A DNA stretch of 64,000 nt, taken from Lysinibacillus agricola (GTDB lineage: Bacteria > Bacillota > Bacilli > Bacillales_A > Planococcaceae). This document shows positions 17,860-26,892 of this stretch, piece by piece. How positions within the stretch are numbered: the first letter of the stretch is position 1; the number at the start of each line of letters is the position of its first letter. The notes under the pieces were generated by a model, which made no database searches, was not told the origin of the DNA, and worked only from the letters and a program-made list of their open reading frames with translations. The stretch lies in NCBI RefSeq assembly GCF_016638705.1, contig NZ_CP067341.1:127501-191500 (forward strand), given 5' to 3'. The position numbers and the translations under genes are program-made.

Positions 17860-17899
17860 GTATATAATGAAAACAGGAAAACGTTCGGAGGTGAGGATT

Positions 17900-19195
17900 T
17901 TGTGGAAAAAATTAGCCATTATCGTAATTATCGTTATTTTTATTGACCCTATCTATACAGCTGGTAAAGCAGTTGTACAACAAGTGATAACTTGGACAAA
18001 TAATGATGAGATAGAAACGATGCTTCTCTCAACAAAGGAAAAAATCATAGATGTTACTGCTAAACTTTCAGAGAATGCCTCCATTGAAACGGCCACACCT
18101 ATAGAAGAAGAACCAGAAGAGGGGGTAGCCGTTACAGCTCCTACTGCCCAAAAGCCTGAAGCCAAGTTAGTTGTAACGAATGCAAAGGAAATGGCTGATG
18201 CGATGTATGCGTACTACAGTAGTTTTTCACCTACGTTTGAGATTCAATATAAAGGCGATACACAACGAATTGAACAGCTAGTGGAAGAAGCCTATGAAAA
18301 TGCTATAAAACGAGATGATTATGTATATGGACATATTAGTAAGCATTCAATTCGATTTGAATATGGAAGAAAAACGGCCACAATCTTTGGGGAGCAAAGT
18401 TATTTAATGACCCCAGAGCAGGCAGCATTTGTTGAAATGAATGTTCAAGAGATTGTAGCCTCTATCAATGAAAATTCATTAAGTGATGTAGAGAAGGTTA
18501 GGGCTGTCAATGATTATATCGTTGCCAACACCGCCTATACAGATCAAACGAATTCAAGTCCACATAGCGCATATACAGTGCTTGCAGAGCATGGTGGCGT
18601 TTGCCAAGGCTATGCATTGTTGGCTCATTCGATGTTACAACAGTTAGGTATAGAAACAAAATATATAGTAGGCTATGTCGGACAAGAAGGACATGCATGG
18701 AATTTAGTAAAGCTCGCTGGCAAATGGTATCACCTTGATACTACATGGAATGACCCAGTACCTAATCGTAAAGGGGTGGTACGCTATAAATACTTTTTAG
18801 TAGATGATCGTACGATGGCTAAAGATCATACGTGGATTGCTGAAGACTACCCGAAAGCAACGAGTACAACGTATAACTATTTTCATGATGTAGATTTCTC
18901 TGCACAGGTAGGACAGCAAATATTTTATAGCAATGTTTCTGATGATAATAAATTGTACGTGCTTGATTTAAAAACAGGTAAATCGAAACGCGTTTCCAAT
19001 TCACGTGCACAATACATCGTTTATGCAGATGGCTGGCTATATTTTAGTAATTATTCTCACGGAGCGTATTTAACAAAGATTCGCCCGGATGGAAGCGGAG
19101 AACAAATATTAAATAGGGAAGATACGAAGGATTTATTTGTGAAGGACGGCTATTTATATTTCACGACAAATGAGCTTAAAAAAATGGCACTGTAA
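17900..19195 (+). CDS. membrane-anchored transglutaminase-like protein (paralogue)
   Basis: Encodes 431 aa from TTG at 17900, chosen because GGAGGTGAGG sits 6 nt upstream; earlier starts fall in the preceding terminator. N-terminal hydrophobic anchor (KKLAIIVIIVIFIDPIYTAG), then an acidic, Glu/Pro-rich linker (residues ~60-85), the transglutaminase-like domain with C235, H265 and D280, and a DUF5050-like beta-rich tail. It matches the upstream protein along its whole core (SSPHSAYTVLAEHGGVCQGYA versus ASPHSAYALLMEGQAVCQGYA), so the pair arose by tandem duplication and then split into a secreted and an anchored form. Confidence 0.87.
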   Translation: MWKKLAIIVIIVIFIDPIYTAGKAVVQQVITWTNNDEIETMLLSTKEKIIDVTAKLSENASIETATPIEEEPEEGVAVTAPTAQKPEAKLVVTNAKEMADAMYAYYSSFSPTFEIQYKGDTQRIEQLVEEAYENAIKRDDYVYGHISKHSIRFEYGRKTATIFGEQSYLMTPEQAAFVEMNVQEIVASINENSLSDVEKVRAVNDYIVANTAYTDQTNSSPHSAYTVLAEHGGVCQGYALLAHSMLQQLGIETKYIVGYVGQEGHAWNLVKLAGKWYHLDTTWNDPVPNRKGVVRYKYFLVDDRTMAKDHTWIAEDYPKATSTTYNYFHDVDFSAQVGQQIFYSNVSDDNKLYVLDLKTGKSKRVSNSRAQYIVYADGWLYFSNYSHGAYLTKIRPDGSGEQILNREDTKDLFVKDGYLYFTTNELKKMAL

Positions 19196-19207
19196 CGTTA
19201 TCAGCCA

Positions 19208-19243
19208 AAAATAAAGAGCCTATGATCAGATTGTCATAAGCTC
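19208..19243. terminator. imperfect hairpin after the second transglutaminase gene
   Basis: AAAGAGCCTATGATC pairs imperfectly with GTCATAAGCTCTATA. It closely resembles the hairpin at 19545 on the far side of repeat copy C. Confidence 0.5.
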
Positions 19244-19344
19244 TATATAGAGTTATGGCGAGATTGTAATCTGTGGTTATTTCAATTTTGTTTTATCACA
19301 ACATATTAGTGTAACATGCCAGAAGATGCATGCTTTATGAAGTG

Positions 19345-19493
19345 GTTGATTGGAGTGGAGACTGAGCGACTCCTCGGGGATCAGCGTCACAGATGAGACC
19401 CTGGAGCGAGCAGAGCGAGTGAAGCGGCTCATCGGACGCCCCCAGGAAAGCGCTCAGTCGGAACGGAAATCAACTCCTCGTTTTGCAAAAGAG
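19345..19493 (+). repeat. dispersed hairpin repeat, copy C
   Basis: Short form. It begins GTTGATTGGAGTGGAGACTG and ends CAGTCGGAACGGAAATCAAC, imperfect inverted ends sharing TTGATT and GACTGAGCG. The core is GATGAGACCCTGGAGCGAGC, then AGCGGCTCATCGGACGCCCC. Outer flank CTCGTTTTGCAAAAGAG faces the 3' end of the convergent kinase gene. Confidence 0.88.
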
Positions 19494-19544
19494 AAATGGA
19501 TACCTTGAGTTCATTGAACATAATAATTTTCAACAACATGAAGA

Positions 19545-19579
19545 GCCTATGACATTACAAACTGTCATAGGCCTTTTTT
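19545..19579. terminator. bidirectional terminator of the kinase gene
   Basis: GCCTATGACA / TGTCATAGGC with an 8-nt loop and T-run, overlapping the last codons of the leftward kinase gene. Confidence 0.75.
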
Positions 19580-20502
19580 GTTCGCTCCATAAGATAATAG
19601 ATTGGTTGATGCTGACACAGAGAAACTTCAATTTTCGGATACGTCAATTCCATTTCCTGGGCAAAAGTTTTATAAATGATAGGATTATGCTTAATGGCAC
19701 CACCATTACAATAAAGGCTAAATGCTTCGCCTTGATAGTCGACTTTTTTCAACACGGCGCATGCAAGGAGCGCTAATTCATGGGCAGCACGCATTGCTAT
19801 TTGAAGAGCACATGAATCCTTTTTGGTCACGGCATCTGCTAAAAATGCACCCATTTTAGCAAGCTGCGCATTCGTGTAAGATGGACGGAACAGCCATGCA
19901 GCTAGCTCTGTAACATCTCGGATCCGTAAGTAATCATAGACAGCATTTTTTAAGATGGTCGGCTCACCACGCCCGTCTTCCATTCGGAAAATGGCGCGTA
20001 TAACTTCTTGTCCTAACCAATAACCACTACCTTCATCTCCTGCACGATGTCCCCAACCACCTGCACGTACTATTTGCGTACCATCAAATGCGTACGCAAT
20101 GGCTCCTGTTCCAGCAATGAGTAAAGCGCCTGCCTGTCCGGCAGTAACACCCAGTAAAGTGGCCTGTGCATCATTTTCTATAATAAGCATATCAATTTTA
20201 AATTGTAATGCCGATAAGGCGCTATGAACGATTGCTGATACGATTTCATGATCTTTGGGAGAATCAATTCCAGCCATTGCAAAGGTAGCTACTGCAATAT
20301 TTGAGCAATCTTGCTTTTGTAAAAAGTCCTGCACATTTGCTAATAACGCTTGCAATATCTCTGTAGCCGATTCAGCGCCGATTGCTTGATAATTCGAGCC
20401 ACTTGTTGATGTTGTATATTTTATTTCACCAGACTCGGCATGTACGACCGCACATGCCGTTTTTGTAGCACCACCGTCAATAATAAGTAGCCATTCCATC
20501 AT
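19555..20502 (-). CDS. BadF/BadG/BcrA/BcrD-type ATPase, N-acetylglucosamine-kinase-like
   Basis: Encodes 315 aa. The ASKHA fold is shown by the N-terminal phosphate loop LLIIDGGATKTACAVV, the adenosine-binding AGALLIAGTGAIAYAF, and GGWGHRAGDEGSGYWLGQEV, the diagnostic block of N-acetylglucosamine kinases. It probably phosphorylates a sugar or amino sugar. The start overlaps the lyase stop codon (ATGA), so it is translationally coupled to it, and both belong to the ABC importer operon. This suggests the imported compound, or a product released by the lyase, is the substrate. The pathway is not one I recognise. Confidence 0.85.
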   Translation of the reverse strand: MMEWLLIIDGGATKTACAVVHAESGEIKYTTSTSGSNYQAIGAESATEILQALLANVQDFLQKQDCSNIAVATFAMAGIDSPKDHEIVSAIVHSALSALQFKIDMLIIENDAQATLLGVTAGQAGALLIAGTGAIAYAFDGTQIVRAGGWGHRAGDEGSGYWLGQEVIRAIFRMEDGRGEPTILKNAVYDYLRIRDVTELAAWLFRPSYTNAQLAKMGAFLADAVTKKDSCALQIAMRAAHELALLACAVLKKVDYQGEAFSLYCNGGAIKHNPIIYKTFAQEMELTYPKIEVSLCQHQPIYYLMERTKKAYDSL

Positions 20503-22013
20503 TGATTCCATTCCTCTATAAATACTGTTAATTGCTTTTCTGCATCAACAATCATAGACTCCTTCAAACGAATCCACTCATAAAGGTTATGAGCATTTGC
20601 CTTGGAGCGTTCAAGAGATTCTTTCATCGTTACGGGCGCTGGACCGCCAGGTAATGTGCGGACAGCAACGAAAGTCTCTGGTTTTAATGCGTTATAAAAA
20701 TCTTCCTCAGAAATTTTTAATGGTTTATCAGTAATTAATTTGGATTGTGTATTTGCTAGACCCCATGTAAGACTTGCTAGAGACTCTTCACCATGAGAGA
20801 GCAATACCTTTATACATTTACTAACAATACTGTGTGCTTGGCGGAATGAAATCCCTTCAGAGCGCACTAATGTATCAGCAAGCTCTGTGACATTGGCAAA
20901 GCTATTTTCTGCTCGATTTCTTAGTTTTTTCTTGTTTACATTCATCGTGACAACAAGCGAACCAAATAGCTTGTAAATACCTATTAAACGGTCGATCGCG
21001 CGCCATAAATATGGTTGCATATCATCTTCGGTGTCCACGATATCTCCAAACGGTGTATTATGTACCATTTGTAATACTGTACTAGCATCACCAACAACCG
21101 CTGATAGCAATGAACGTGTATGCTCTATCGAAACAGGGTTGCGCTTTTGTGGCATGATAGAACTAATTTGTACGTACGGGCTTGCCAGCGTAAATGCATT
21201 GAATTCCTGTGTAGCCCATAGTAAAAAATCCTGGGATGTGCGGCCAAGATTAAGTGCCGCAAGCTGAACAATACTCGCTGCCTCTGCAATATAATCCGCA
21301 CCAGCAACAGCATCCCACGCATTTTCGATAATATCATCGAATGCCAATAACTCGCGCATACGCTCTCGACTAATTTTGAAGCCTGTTGTCGTTAATGCCG
21401 CTGCTCCCATACTGCTGCGATTCACCGTTTTGTAGACATGCTGCAAACGTTCAAAATCTCGTTCAAGTTGATCGATAACAGCTTTCAAATAATGAGCAAA
21501 GGTTGTTGGCTGTGCCTGCTGCGTATGTGTATAGCCAATCATAATCGTATCAACGTGCTCCATAGCAGCTGCGATTAAATCATCCCGTAAAGTCAGTAAT
21601 TCTCGCATGAGCAATAACAATTTTTTTCTTAAAGTCATTCGATAGATGGCTATGCCCATATCATTACGACTTCTACCAATGTGAAGATTCCCAGCAACAT
21701 CGCCAGCAAGCTCTATTAATTTATTTTCGATGCGGAAAAATAAGTCCTCATATCGCGGGCTGTAATCTTCTATACGATAATAGTTCAAGTCTAATTTTTT
21801 TAGTGCAATACCAATTTCTTTAGCTTCTTCTTTTTTTACAAGTCCCTGTTCTTCTAACATTTTTAAGTGTGCAATATTGATTTGTAGAATAATTGTTAAA
21901 AAGTTTTTCTTGGCTTCATCATAAGCTGGCTGTAAGACAATTTTACGATAAATATTGGAAGGGAAATTCATCCCATCTTCTTGCTGTGTTTTATTGCGGA
22001 AATCTTCAAACAT
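20499..22013 (-). CDS. argininosuccinate-lyase-family enzyme
   Basis: Encodes 504 aa, fumarase/aspartase superfamily, longer than classical ArgH (~460). Signature SSIMPQKRNPVSIEH is intact, along with HIGRSRNDMGIA and GYTHTQQAQPTTFAHY, all catalytic-region blocks of argininosuccinate lyase. The N-terminus lacks the usual ArgH opening (GRF...). Start at 22013 has AGGAGGCAATTAAT. It sits between an ABC permease and a sugar-kinase-like gene with no arginine genes nearby, so it may cleave a different N-substituted succinate or a similar C-N bond. Biochemical role open. Confidence 0.85.
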   Translation of the reverse strand: MFEDFRNKTQQEDGMNFPSNIYRKIVLQPAYDEAKKNFLTIILQINIAHLKMLEEQGLVKKEEAKEIGIALKKLDLNYYRIEDYSPRYEDLFFRIENKLIELAGDVAGNLHIGRSRNDMGIAIYRMTLRKKLLLLMRELLTLRDDLIAAAMEHVDTIMIGYTHTQQAQPTTFAHYLKAVIDQLERDFERLQHVYKTVNRSSMGAAALTTTGFKISRERMRELLAFDDIIENAWDAVAGADYIAEAASIVQLAALNLGRTSQDFLLWATQEFNAFTLASPYVQISSIMPQKRNPVSIEHTRSLLSAVVGDASTVLQMVHNTPFGDIVDTEDDMQPYLWRAIDRLIGIYKLFGSLVVTMNVNKKKLRNRAENSFANVTELADTLVRSEGISFRQAHSIVSKCIKVLLSHGEESLASLTWGLANTQSKLITDKPLKISEEDFYNALKPETFVAVRTLPGGPAPVTMKESLERSKANAHNLYEWIRLKESMIVDAEKQLTVFIEEWNQ

Positions 22014-22040
22014 ATTAATTGCCTCCTAGTAGATTAGCAG

Positions 22041-23762
22041 TTATATGGCTGAACCAGCACTGCCTTTAGATAACTTCTCGGAAATAATAAGCACAATTAA
22101 AATTAAACAAATTTGTAAGACACCATATGCACAAGCAGTTCCAAATTTAAACGCATACAATTTTTGGAATATCGCCACTGATAATGGGATTGTTGATGAA
22201 CTGTAAATAAGAATAGACGCTACGAATTCACCAAAGCTTTGAACAAGTGCTAGTAACGTACCTGCCAAAATGCCCGTAAATGTAAGTGGTAGTACAATAC
22301 GTCTAAATGAATACCACCAATTTGCCCCTAAACTTCGTGATGCTTCTTCGATAGATTGATCTAATTGAACAAGAGATGCCGATGTAGATCGGAAAACAAG
22401 CGGTAAATGTCTAATAAAATAGGCTAACGGCAAAATCCAGAACGTTCCGATTAGTACTTGATTAAAGGCGAATATATTTTCTGTACTAAAGGCTGCGATT
22501 AAATTGACAGCTACAACCGTTCCCGGCAATGCCCAAGGAACCATGATTAAAATATCGAGTAATGTTTTACCTTTAAAGTTTAATCGCACCATAGCATAGG
22601 CTGCTGCAACACCGAAAATTATATTGCCAAATGTTGCGATGATCCCCATTTGAATGGAGTTCCAAATTGGTCGCCATGTCCGTTCATCTGTAAAAAGTGC
22701 TTGATAATGATCCAATGTATAGTCGGTTGGAAGAATTTGTGTTTTCCATGCACCGTCAACAGAAAATGAAATTAATATAAGCACTAAAATCGGCAAGATC
22801 AAAATTAATGTGCCTATGAAAGACGCAATAGTCGCTATAATTTTCATACGTTTTGAAGACACTTCAGATCGATGAACACTGATGCCCTTGCTTAGGTTTT
22901 GATAATTTCTGCGGTTCTGATACCAGCGCATAATAATTAAAAAAGTAATGGAAACAAAGGAGAGAATCATGGATTGTGTCGCTGCCATATCTAAATTCCC
23001 ATTCGTACGTGATAAATAGATTTGCATTGTCATCGTGCGCTCAACACCGAACATTAAAGGTGCAGTGTAGGATGCCATAGATATCATAAATACGAGTAGG
23101 GATGAGGCAACAATCGAAGGTGTTAACATGGGCAAAATAACCTTTGTCCATACTCGAATACGCCCGGCACCTAAACTAGTTGCGGCTTCCTCTAAAGCTG
23201 GATCAAGACCTTTTATAGCTGCTGAGGCGGTTAAGTAGAAGTAAGTGTACATAGTGAATGTATGTACTACGATAACCCCCCATATGCCTTTTAATGAAAA
23301 AGGTACTTGCTCTAAACCGAATAGGTGCTGAAACGCACGTGGGAAAATACCACTGTCTCCATACAAAAATGAAAAGGAAAGTACACCAACTAATGGAGGA
23401 AGAGCCATAGGTACCAATACTAAAACAGAGAGTATCCGTCTTCCGGGGAAATCATAGCGTTCCAGTAGAAATGCCATGGTAACACCAACGATTGCACAGC
23501 AAATAACACTGATAACGGATATATATATACTAGTCCACAATGCCTCTATATTTGCTGGGCTAGCGATATTAAAAAATTTTTTATAAGTTGATAGCGCATC
23601 ATCACCAGAGAAGCTTTCTATAAAAGTTTGATAGAACGGGTATACTACATAGGCGAACAACACTAAAAATAAAGGTGCAACTAAAATATAGACAAACCAA
23701 TTTGAGCTAGTTAGTCGTGTCCATGCATTTCCTTCAGAAGGATTGAGGTGTGTTTTTTCCAT
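22041..23762 (-). CDS. ABC importer permease, fused two-domain (FbpB/PhnV-like)
   Basis: Encodes 573 aa with about twelve membrane helices in two homologous halves, each holding a binding-protein-dependent EAA loop: EEAATSLGAGRIRVWTKVIL in half 1 and EEASRSLGANWWYSFRRIVL in half 2. This is the fused architecture of ferric-iron, thiamine and aminophosphonate importers. GGAGGG precedes the start. It lies between the ATPase gene (12 bp away) and the lyase gene, in one operon. Substrate not deducible from the permease. Confidence 0.9.
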   Translation of the reverse strand: MEKTHLNPSEGNAWTRLTSSNWFVYILVAPLFLVLFAYVVYPFYQTFIESFSGDDALSTYKKFFNIASPANIEALWTSIYISVISVICCAIVGVTMAFLLERYDFPGRRILSVLVLVPMALPPLVGVLSFSFLYGDSGIFPRAFQHLFGLEQVPFSLKGIWGVIVVHTFTMYTYFYLTASAAIKGLDPALEEAATSLGAGRIRVWTKVILPMLTPSIVASSLLVFMISMASYTAPLMFGVERTMTMQIYLSRTNGNLDMAATQSMILSFVSITFLIIMRWYQNRRNYQNLSKGISVHRSEVSSKRMKIIATIASFIGTLILILPILVLILISFSVDGAWKTQILPTDYTLDHYQALFTDERTWRPIWNSIQMGIIATFGNIIFGVAAAYAMVRLNFKGKTLLDILIMVPWALPGTVVAVNLIAAFSTENIFAFNQVLIGTFWILPLAYFIRHLPLVFRSTSASLVQLDQSIEEASRSLGANWWYSFRRIVLPLTFTGILAGTLLALVQSFGEFVASILIYSSSTIPLSVAIFQKLYAFKFGTACAYGVLQICLILIVLIISEKLSKGSAGSAI

Positions 23763-23774
23763 GTTGTTACCCTC

Positions 23775-24845
23775 CTATTCCCTAAAAAAATACAGTGAAT
23801 CTTGGGCTATATTTAAGGTGATTTCTTCACCAATTTTTTTTAACTCACCGTTCATATTAATAATCATTACTTTTAGTGAAAAATCTATACATTCCACAAT
23901 GTAGTTCACACTAACCCCTGTAAATTCAACAAAAGTGATTTTACCTGTTAATGTGTTTTCACCAGTACCTTGATTGATAGATTCAGGACGAATAGAAATA
24001 AACGCTTTGTCTCCAATCATATGCGTTAAAGTGAGGGAGCTTTGTTGCTTTCGCCCAGTAAGAACAAGTCCATTTGCTGTTTTTACTTGTATATCGTCAC
24101 CATTAACGGCATCGATTGTCGCTTCAATTAGGTTTGTCTCCCCAATAAAATCTGCTACGAAGCGGTTTGAAGGTCGATTATAAATCTCTTGCGGAGTACC
24201 GATTTGCTTAATGTTCCCATTTTCCATGACCATAATGCGATCTGACATGGACATAGCCTCCATTTGATCATGTGTAACATAAATGGTTGTGACACCGAGC
24301 TCAGATTGAATACGTTTTATCTCAATACGCGTTTCTTCGCGTAATTTAGCATCTAAATTTGATAATGGTTCATCGAGTAATAAAATATCAGGCTCAATCA
24401 CGAGTGCTCGTGCCAATGCAACCCGTTGTTGCTGCCCACCAGATAATTCATTAATTTTCCGTTTACCATATTGCGATAAATGTACAAGCCCTCTAATACG
24501 GTCAACCTTTTGTTTGATCTCCGCCTTTGGCAATTTTCGTACTTGTAAGCCAAAGGCAATATTTTCGTCTACCGTCATATGTGGAAAGAGGGCATAATTT
24601 TGAAACACCATACCAATGTTCCGTTTATTGGGTTGAAGTTTTGTCACGTTTAGATCATCAAAAAGAATTTTTCCTTCCGTTGGGTAATAAAAGCCCGCTA
24701 TCATCCGTAGTGTTGTCGTTTTCCCACAACCACTTGGACCAAGAAAAGTAAAAAATTCACCAGCTTTAATATGAAGATTTAAATCTTTTACGCCGTGAAT
24801 TTGACCGAATTTCTTAGAGACATTTTCTATTTTGACACTTTTCAA
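23775..24845 (-). CDS. ABC importer ATPase (PotA/FbpC type)
   Basis: Encodes 356 aa from TTG at 24845, chosen because AAGGAG lies 8 nt upstream; a frame to 24881 lacks a ribosome site. Walker A LGPSGCGKTT, Q-loop MVFQNYALFPHMT, signature LSGGQQQRVALARAL, Walker B ILLLDEPLSNLD, and the H-loop VTHDQMEAM are all present. The C-terminal ~110 residues form a TOBE-type regulatory domain as in FbpC/PotA. Repeat copy D lies about 106 bp upstream and separates it from its binding-protein gene. Confidence 0.93.
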   Translation of the reverse strand: MKSVKIENVSKKFGQIHGVKDLNLHIKAGEFFTFLGPSGCGKTTTLRMIAGFYYPTEGKILFDDLNVTKLQPNKRNIGMVFQNYALFPHMTVDENIAFGLQVRKLPKAEIKQKVDRIRGLVHLSQYGKRKINELSGGQQQRVALARALVIEPDILLLDEPLSNLDAKLREETRIEIKRIQSELGVTTIYVTHDQMEAMSMSDRIMVMENGNIKQIGTPQEIYNRPSNRFVADFIGETNLIEATIDAVNGDDIQVKTANGLVLTGRKQQSSLTLTHMIGDKAFISIRPESINQGTGENTLTGKITFVEFTGVSVNYIVECIDFSLKVMIINMNGELKKIGEEITLNIAQDSLYFFRE

Positions 24846-24950
24846 ATGAAATGCTCCTTTCTCGCAGAAAATTAGTTGCATGAAGCCTCGAGCAAAAATT
24901 TACCCGAGGCTTAAAAACATGAGCAATATTCATAGATGTTTTATGATATA

Positions 24951-25202
24951 AAAAGGCTCATCACCATAACGTGGGGTTGATTTCCGTTCCGACTGGGCGC
25001 TTTGTTGCTGACGCTACGCTTTCGCGCAGAGCAGAGCTTCCTGGGGGCGTCCGATGAGCCGCTTCGCTTCGCTGCAGGGTCTCGGGCCAACACGATGTTG
25101 GTCACGAAGGCGTTATCACAGGACGTGATGGTTTTAGCCTTCGTTCCTCTATTGCTGATCCCCATGGAGTCGCCCAGTCTCCACTCCAATCAACTTATTT
25201 AC
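24951..25202 (-). repeat. dispersed hairpin repeat, copy D (long form)
   Basis: About 250 bp. On the minus strand it starts GTTGATTGGAGTGGAGACTG and ends GGAACGGAAATCAACCCCAC, outer flank CACGTTATGGTGATGAG facing the ATPase gene start. Compared with short copies it carries an extra ~80-nt segment with nested hairpins (ACGAAGGC/GCCTTCGT, ATCACG-TCC-TGTGAT, CCAACA-TCG-TGTTGG). It sits inside the importer operon. Confidence 0.9.
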
Positions 25203-25294
25203 AAAGCAGACAATTTCACTAATGTCATTCCTAATTATTTTTGTGAAGAGCCTGTCAGCAACATAGGGCAAGTTCATAACTTTTTAGTCATCGG

Positions 25295-26395
25295 TCACTT
25301 TTTCCCTCGGCCTTTAATATTGTTATCCCAATGTTCCATCCATTCAGCTTCTTTTTCAGTCATGAGCTGCCAATCTATATCAAACGTTTTTAAATCTAAT
25401 TCTTTATACCACTCAGGCATTGCCGCCTTATCGATATCTGAGCGAGTAGGAATTTGATAGTAATCGTTTGCTAGTTGAGTCACCATTCCTTTTTCAAATA
25501 AGAACTCTACGAAGAGCTTTGCATTTTCTAAGTTTTTAGCATTGTTCACAACAGCAACACCATCAACTAAAATCGGAGCACCACTCTTCGGATAAATGTA
25601 ATCGAACGGATAATCAGTCGTATATTTCTTTAATAAAATATCTTGTAAATTCCATAAAGAAACGCTGCCTTCTTGTCGTGTCATCTTTAAATAAAGTGCA
25701 TTTGGATCTTGTGTATATTCCTTCGTGTTGGCATCTAATTTTAATAACCAATCGTAGCCCTTCTCAGGTGAATCTGCGCCTTGACGTACAATCATGGATG
25801 AATAAATAGTACGCATCGTACCAGATGCTAACACACCACGAATTAATATTTGATCCTTCCATTTTGGATCTAATAACTCATCCCAATCCTGTGGGCCAGT
25901 TTCTTTCTTTAATACATCACTGTTAATCATAATAACTTCTGGTAGTAACATTTCGCCAAACCAACGACCATCTGCATCTTTATAAGCCGCATCAATGGAG
26001 TCGTTAAAGCTAGGCTTCCAAGCTTGAAGTAAATCTTCATTGGCGCCGACAGTTAGTGCAGACTGCGTACCGCCCCACCAAAAATCAGCCTGAGGATTAG
26101 CTTTTTCACCACGTAGGCGTTCTAAAATTTGCTGCGCACCCATCGTTAAAAATTCCACTTCAATGTCCGGGTACTTTTCATTAAACTGATCGATTACCTT
26201 TTGCACCATTTCTTCATCGCGCCCCGTATAGATCACAAGCTTTCCAGATGGTGTAGCCGCCACATCGGTCTTTTCAGAATCGGACGTTTTGCTAGTTGTT
26301 GCATCTTTTGTAGAAGTCTTATTATCACTACTACAAGCAGCTAATACAACAACCATCAGCACAAGTAAAAAACCGAGGATACGTGTTTTCTGCAT
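25295..26395 (-). CDS. ABC importer substrate-binding lipoprotein (iron/phosphonate-type)
   Basis: Encodes 366 aa. Signal peptide with lipobox LAAC (MQKTRILGFLLVLMVVVLAAC), then a Ser/Thr-rich linker and a class II periplasmic-binding fold: GKLVIYTGRDEEMVQKVIDQ, ADFWWGGTQSAL and the C-terminal lobe. The WWGG region and start of the fold resemble the FutA/AfuA/PhnS group that binds ferric iron, sugar phosphates or aminoethylphosphonate. Tyrosine clusters for iron are not obvious. Start at 26395 follows GAGAGGGGGAAG. First gene of the operon, though copy D lies between it and the ATPase gene. Confidence 0.9.
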   Translation of the reverse strand: MQKTRILGFLLVLMVVVLAACSSDNKTSTKDATTSKTSDSEKTDVAATPSGKLVIYTGRDEEMVQKVIDQFNEKYPDIEVEFLTMGAQQILERLRGEKANPQADFWWGGTQSALTVGANEDLLQAWKPSFNDSIDAAYKDADGRWFGEMLLPEVIMINSDVLKKETGPQDWDELLDPKWKDQILIRGVLASGTMRTIYSSMIVRQGADSPEKGYDWLLKLDANTKEYTQDPNALYLKMTRQEGSVSLWNLQDILLKKYTTDYPFDYIYPKSGAPILVDGVAVVNNAKNLENAKLFVEFLFEKGMVTQLANDYYQIPTRSDIDKAAMPEWYKELDLKTFDIDWQLMTEKEAEWMEHWDNNIKGRGKK

Positions 26396-26892
26396 AATCT
26401 TCCCCCTCTCTAATAGTGAAAAACTTACATATAGCAGTATAATCCGGAGACCTTGCATTAATGTTAGAATAATTAAAAAATTACAATTGGATTCATCATA
26501 GCTAAATAAATACTAGATAGCAATGGTATGTAACTAATGTCGAAAACTCTTTAAAGTAACCGAGAGCTGCAATTTTAGGAGTTTTTAAGAATAGATTATT
26601 AAAATATGTTCAAAAGTGAACAAATATTTATTTTGTGATTTTGAAATGTTGGCCACGATCTAAAAAAAGTTCGAATTGTTTATGTGCGTGCTGGGAGAGG
26701 TCTTGCAGGAAAACTGCTAGAGGTATCCTATACAAAAACTTTTAGATACCTATATTATTTCCTAATTAGGTATTCTACATTTGATTTCTGCTTTATATAA
26801 GGTTAAGGTAAATGTTGTTATTTTATTTAAACAATAACAATATTTGACTAAGTTCACTAACTTTAATATACGGATGAAAGAGGATAAAAATT
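26396..26892. other. intergenic region with no gene seen
   Basis: About 500 bp of AT-rich DNA between divergent genes. It should carry the promoter of the importer operon (leftward) and of the transglutaminase-like gene (rightward). AGGTATC / GATACCT near 26730-26755 can form a small stem. I recognise no riboswitch or small ORF with a ribosome site. Confidence 0.5.

Noticed and set aside
20499..22013. Assigning the lyase as the arginine-biosynthesis ArgH
   Set aside because: The family fits, but the operon context, the longer length and the unusual N-terminus do not support arginine biosynthesis, so no argH symbol is given.
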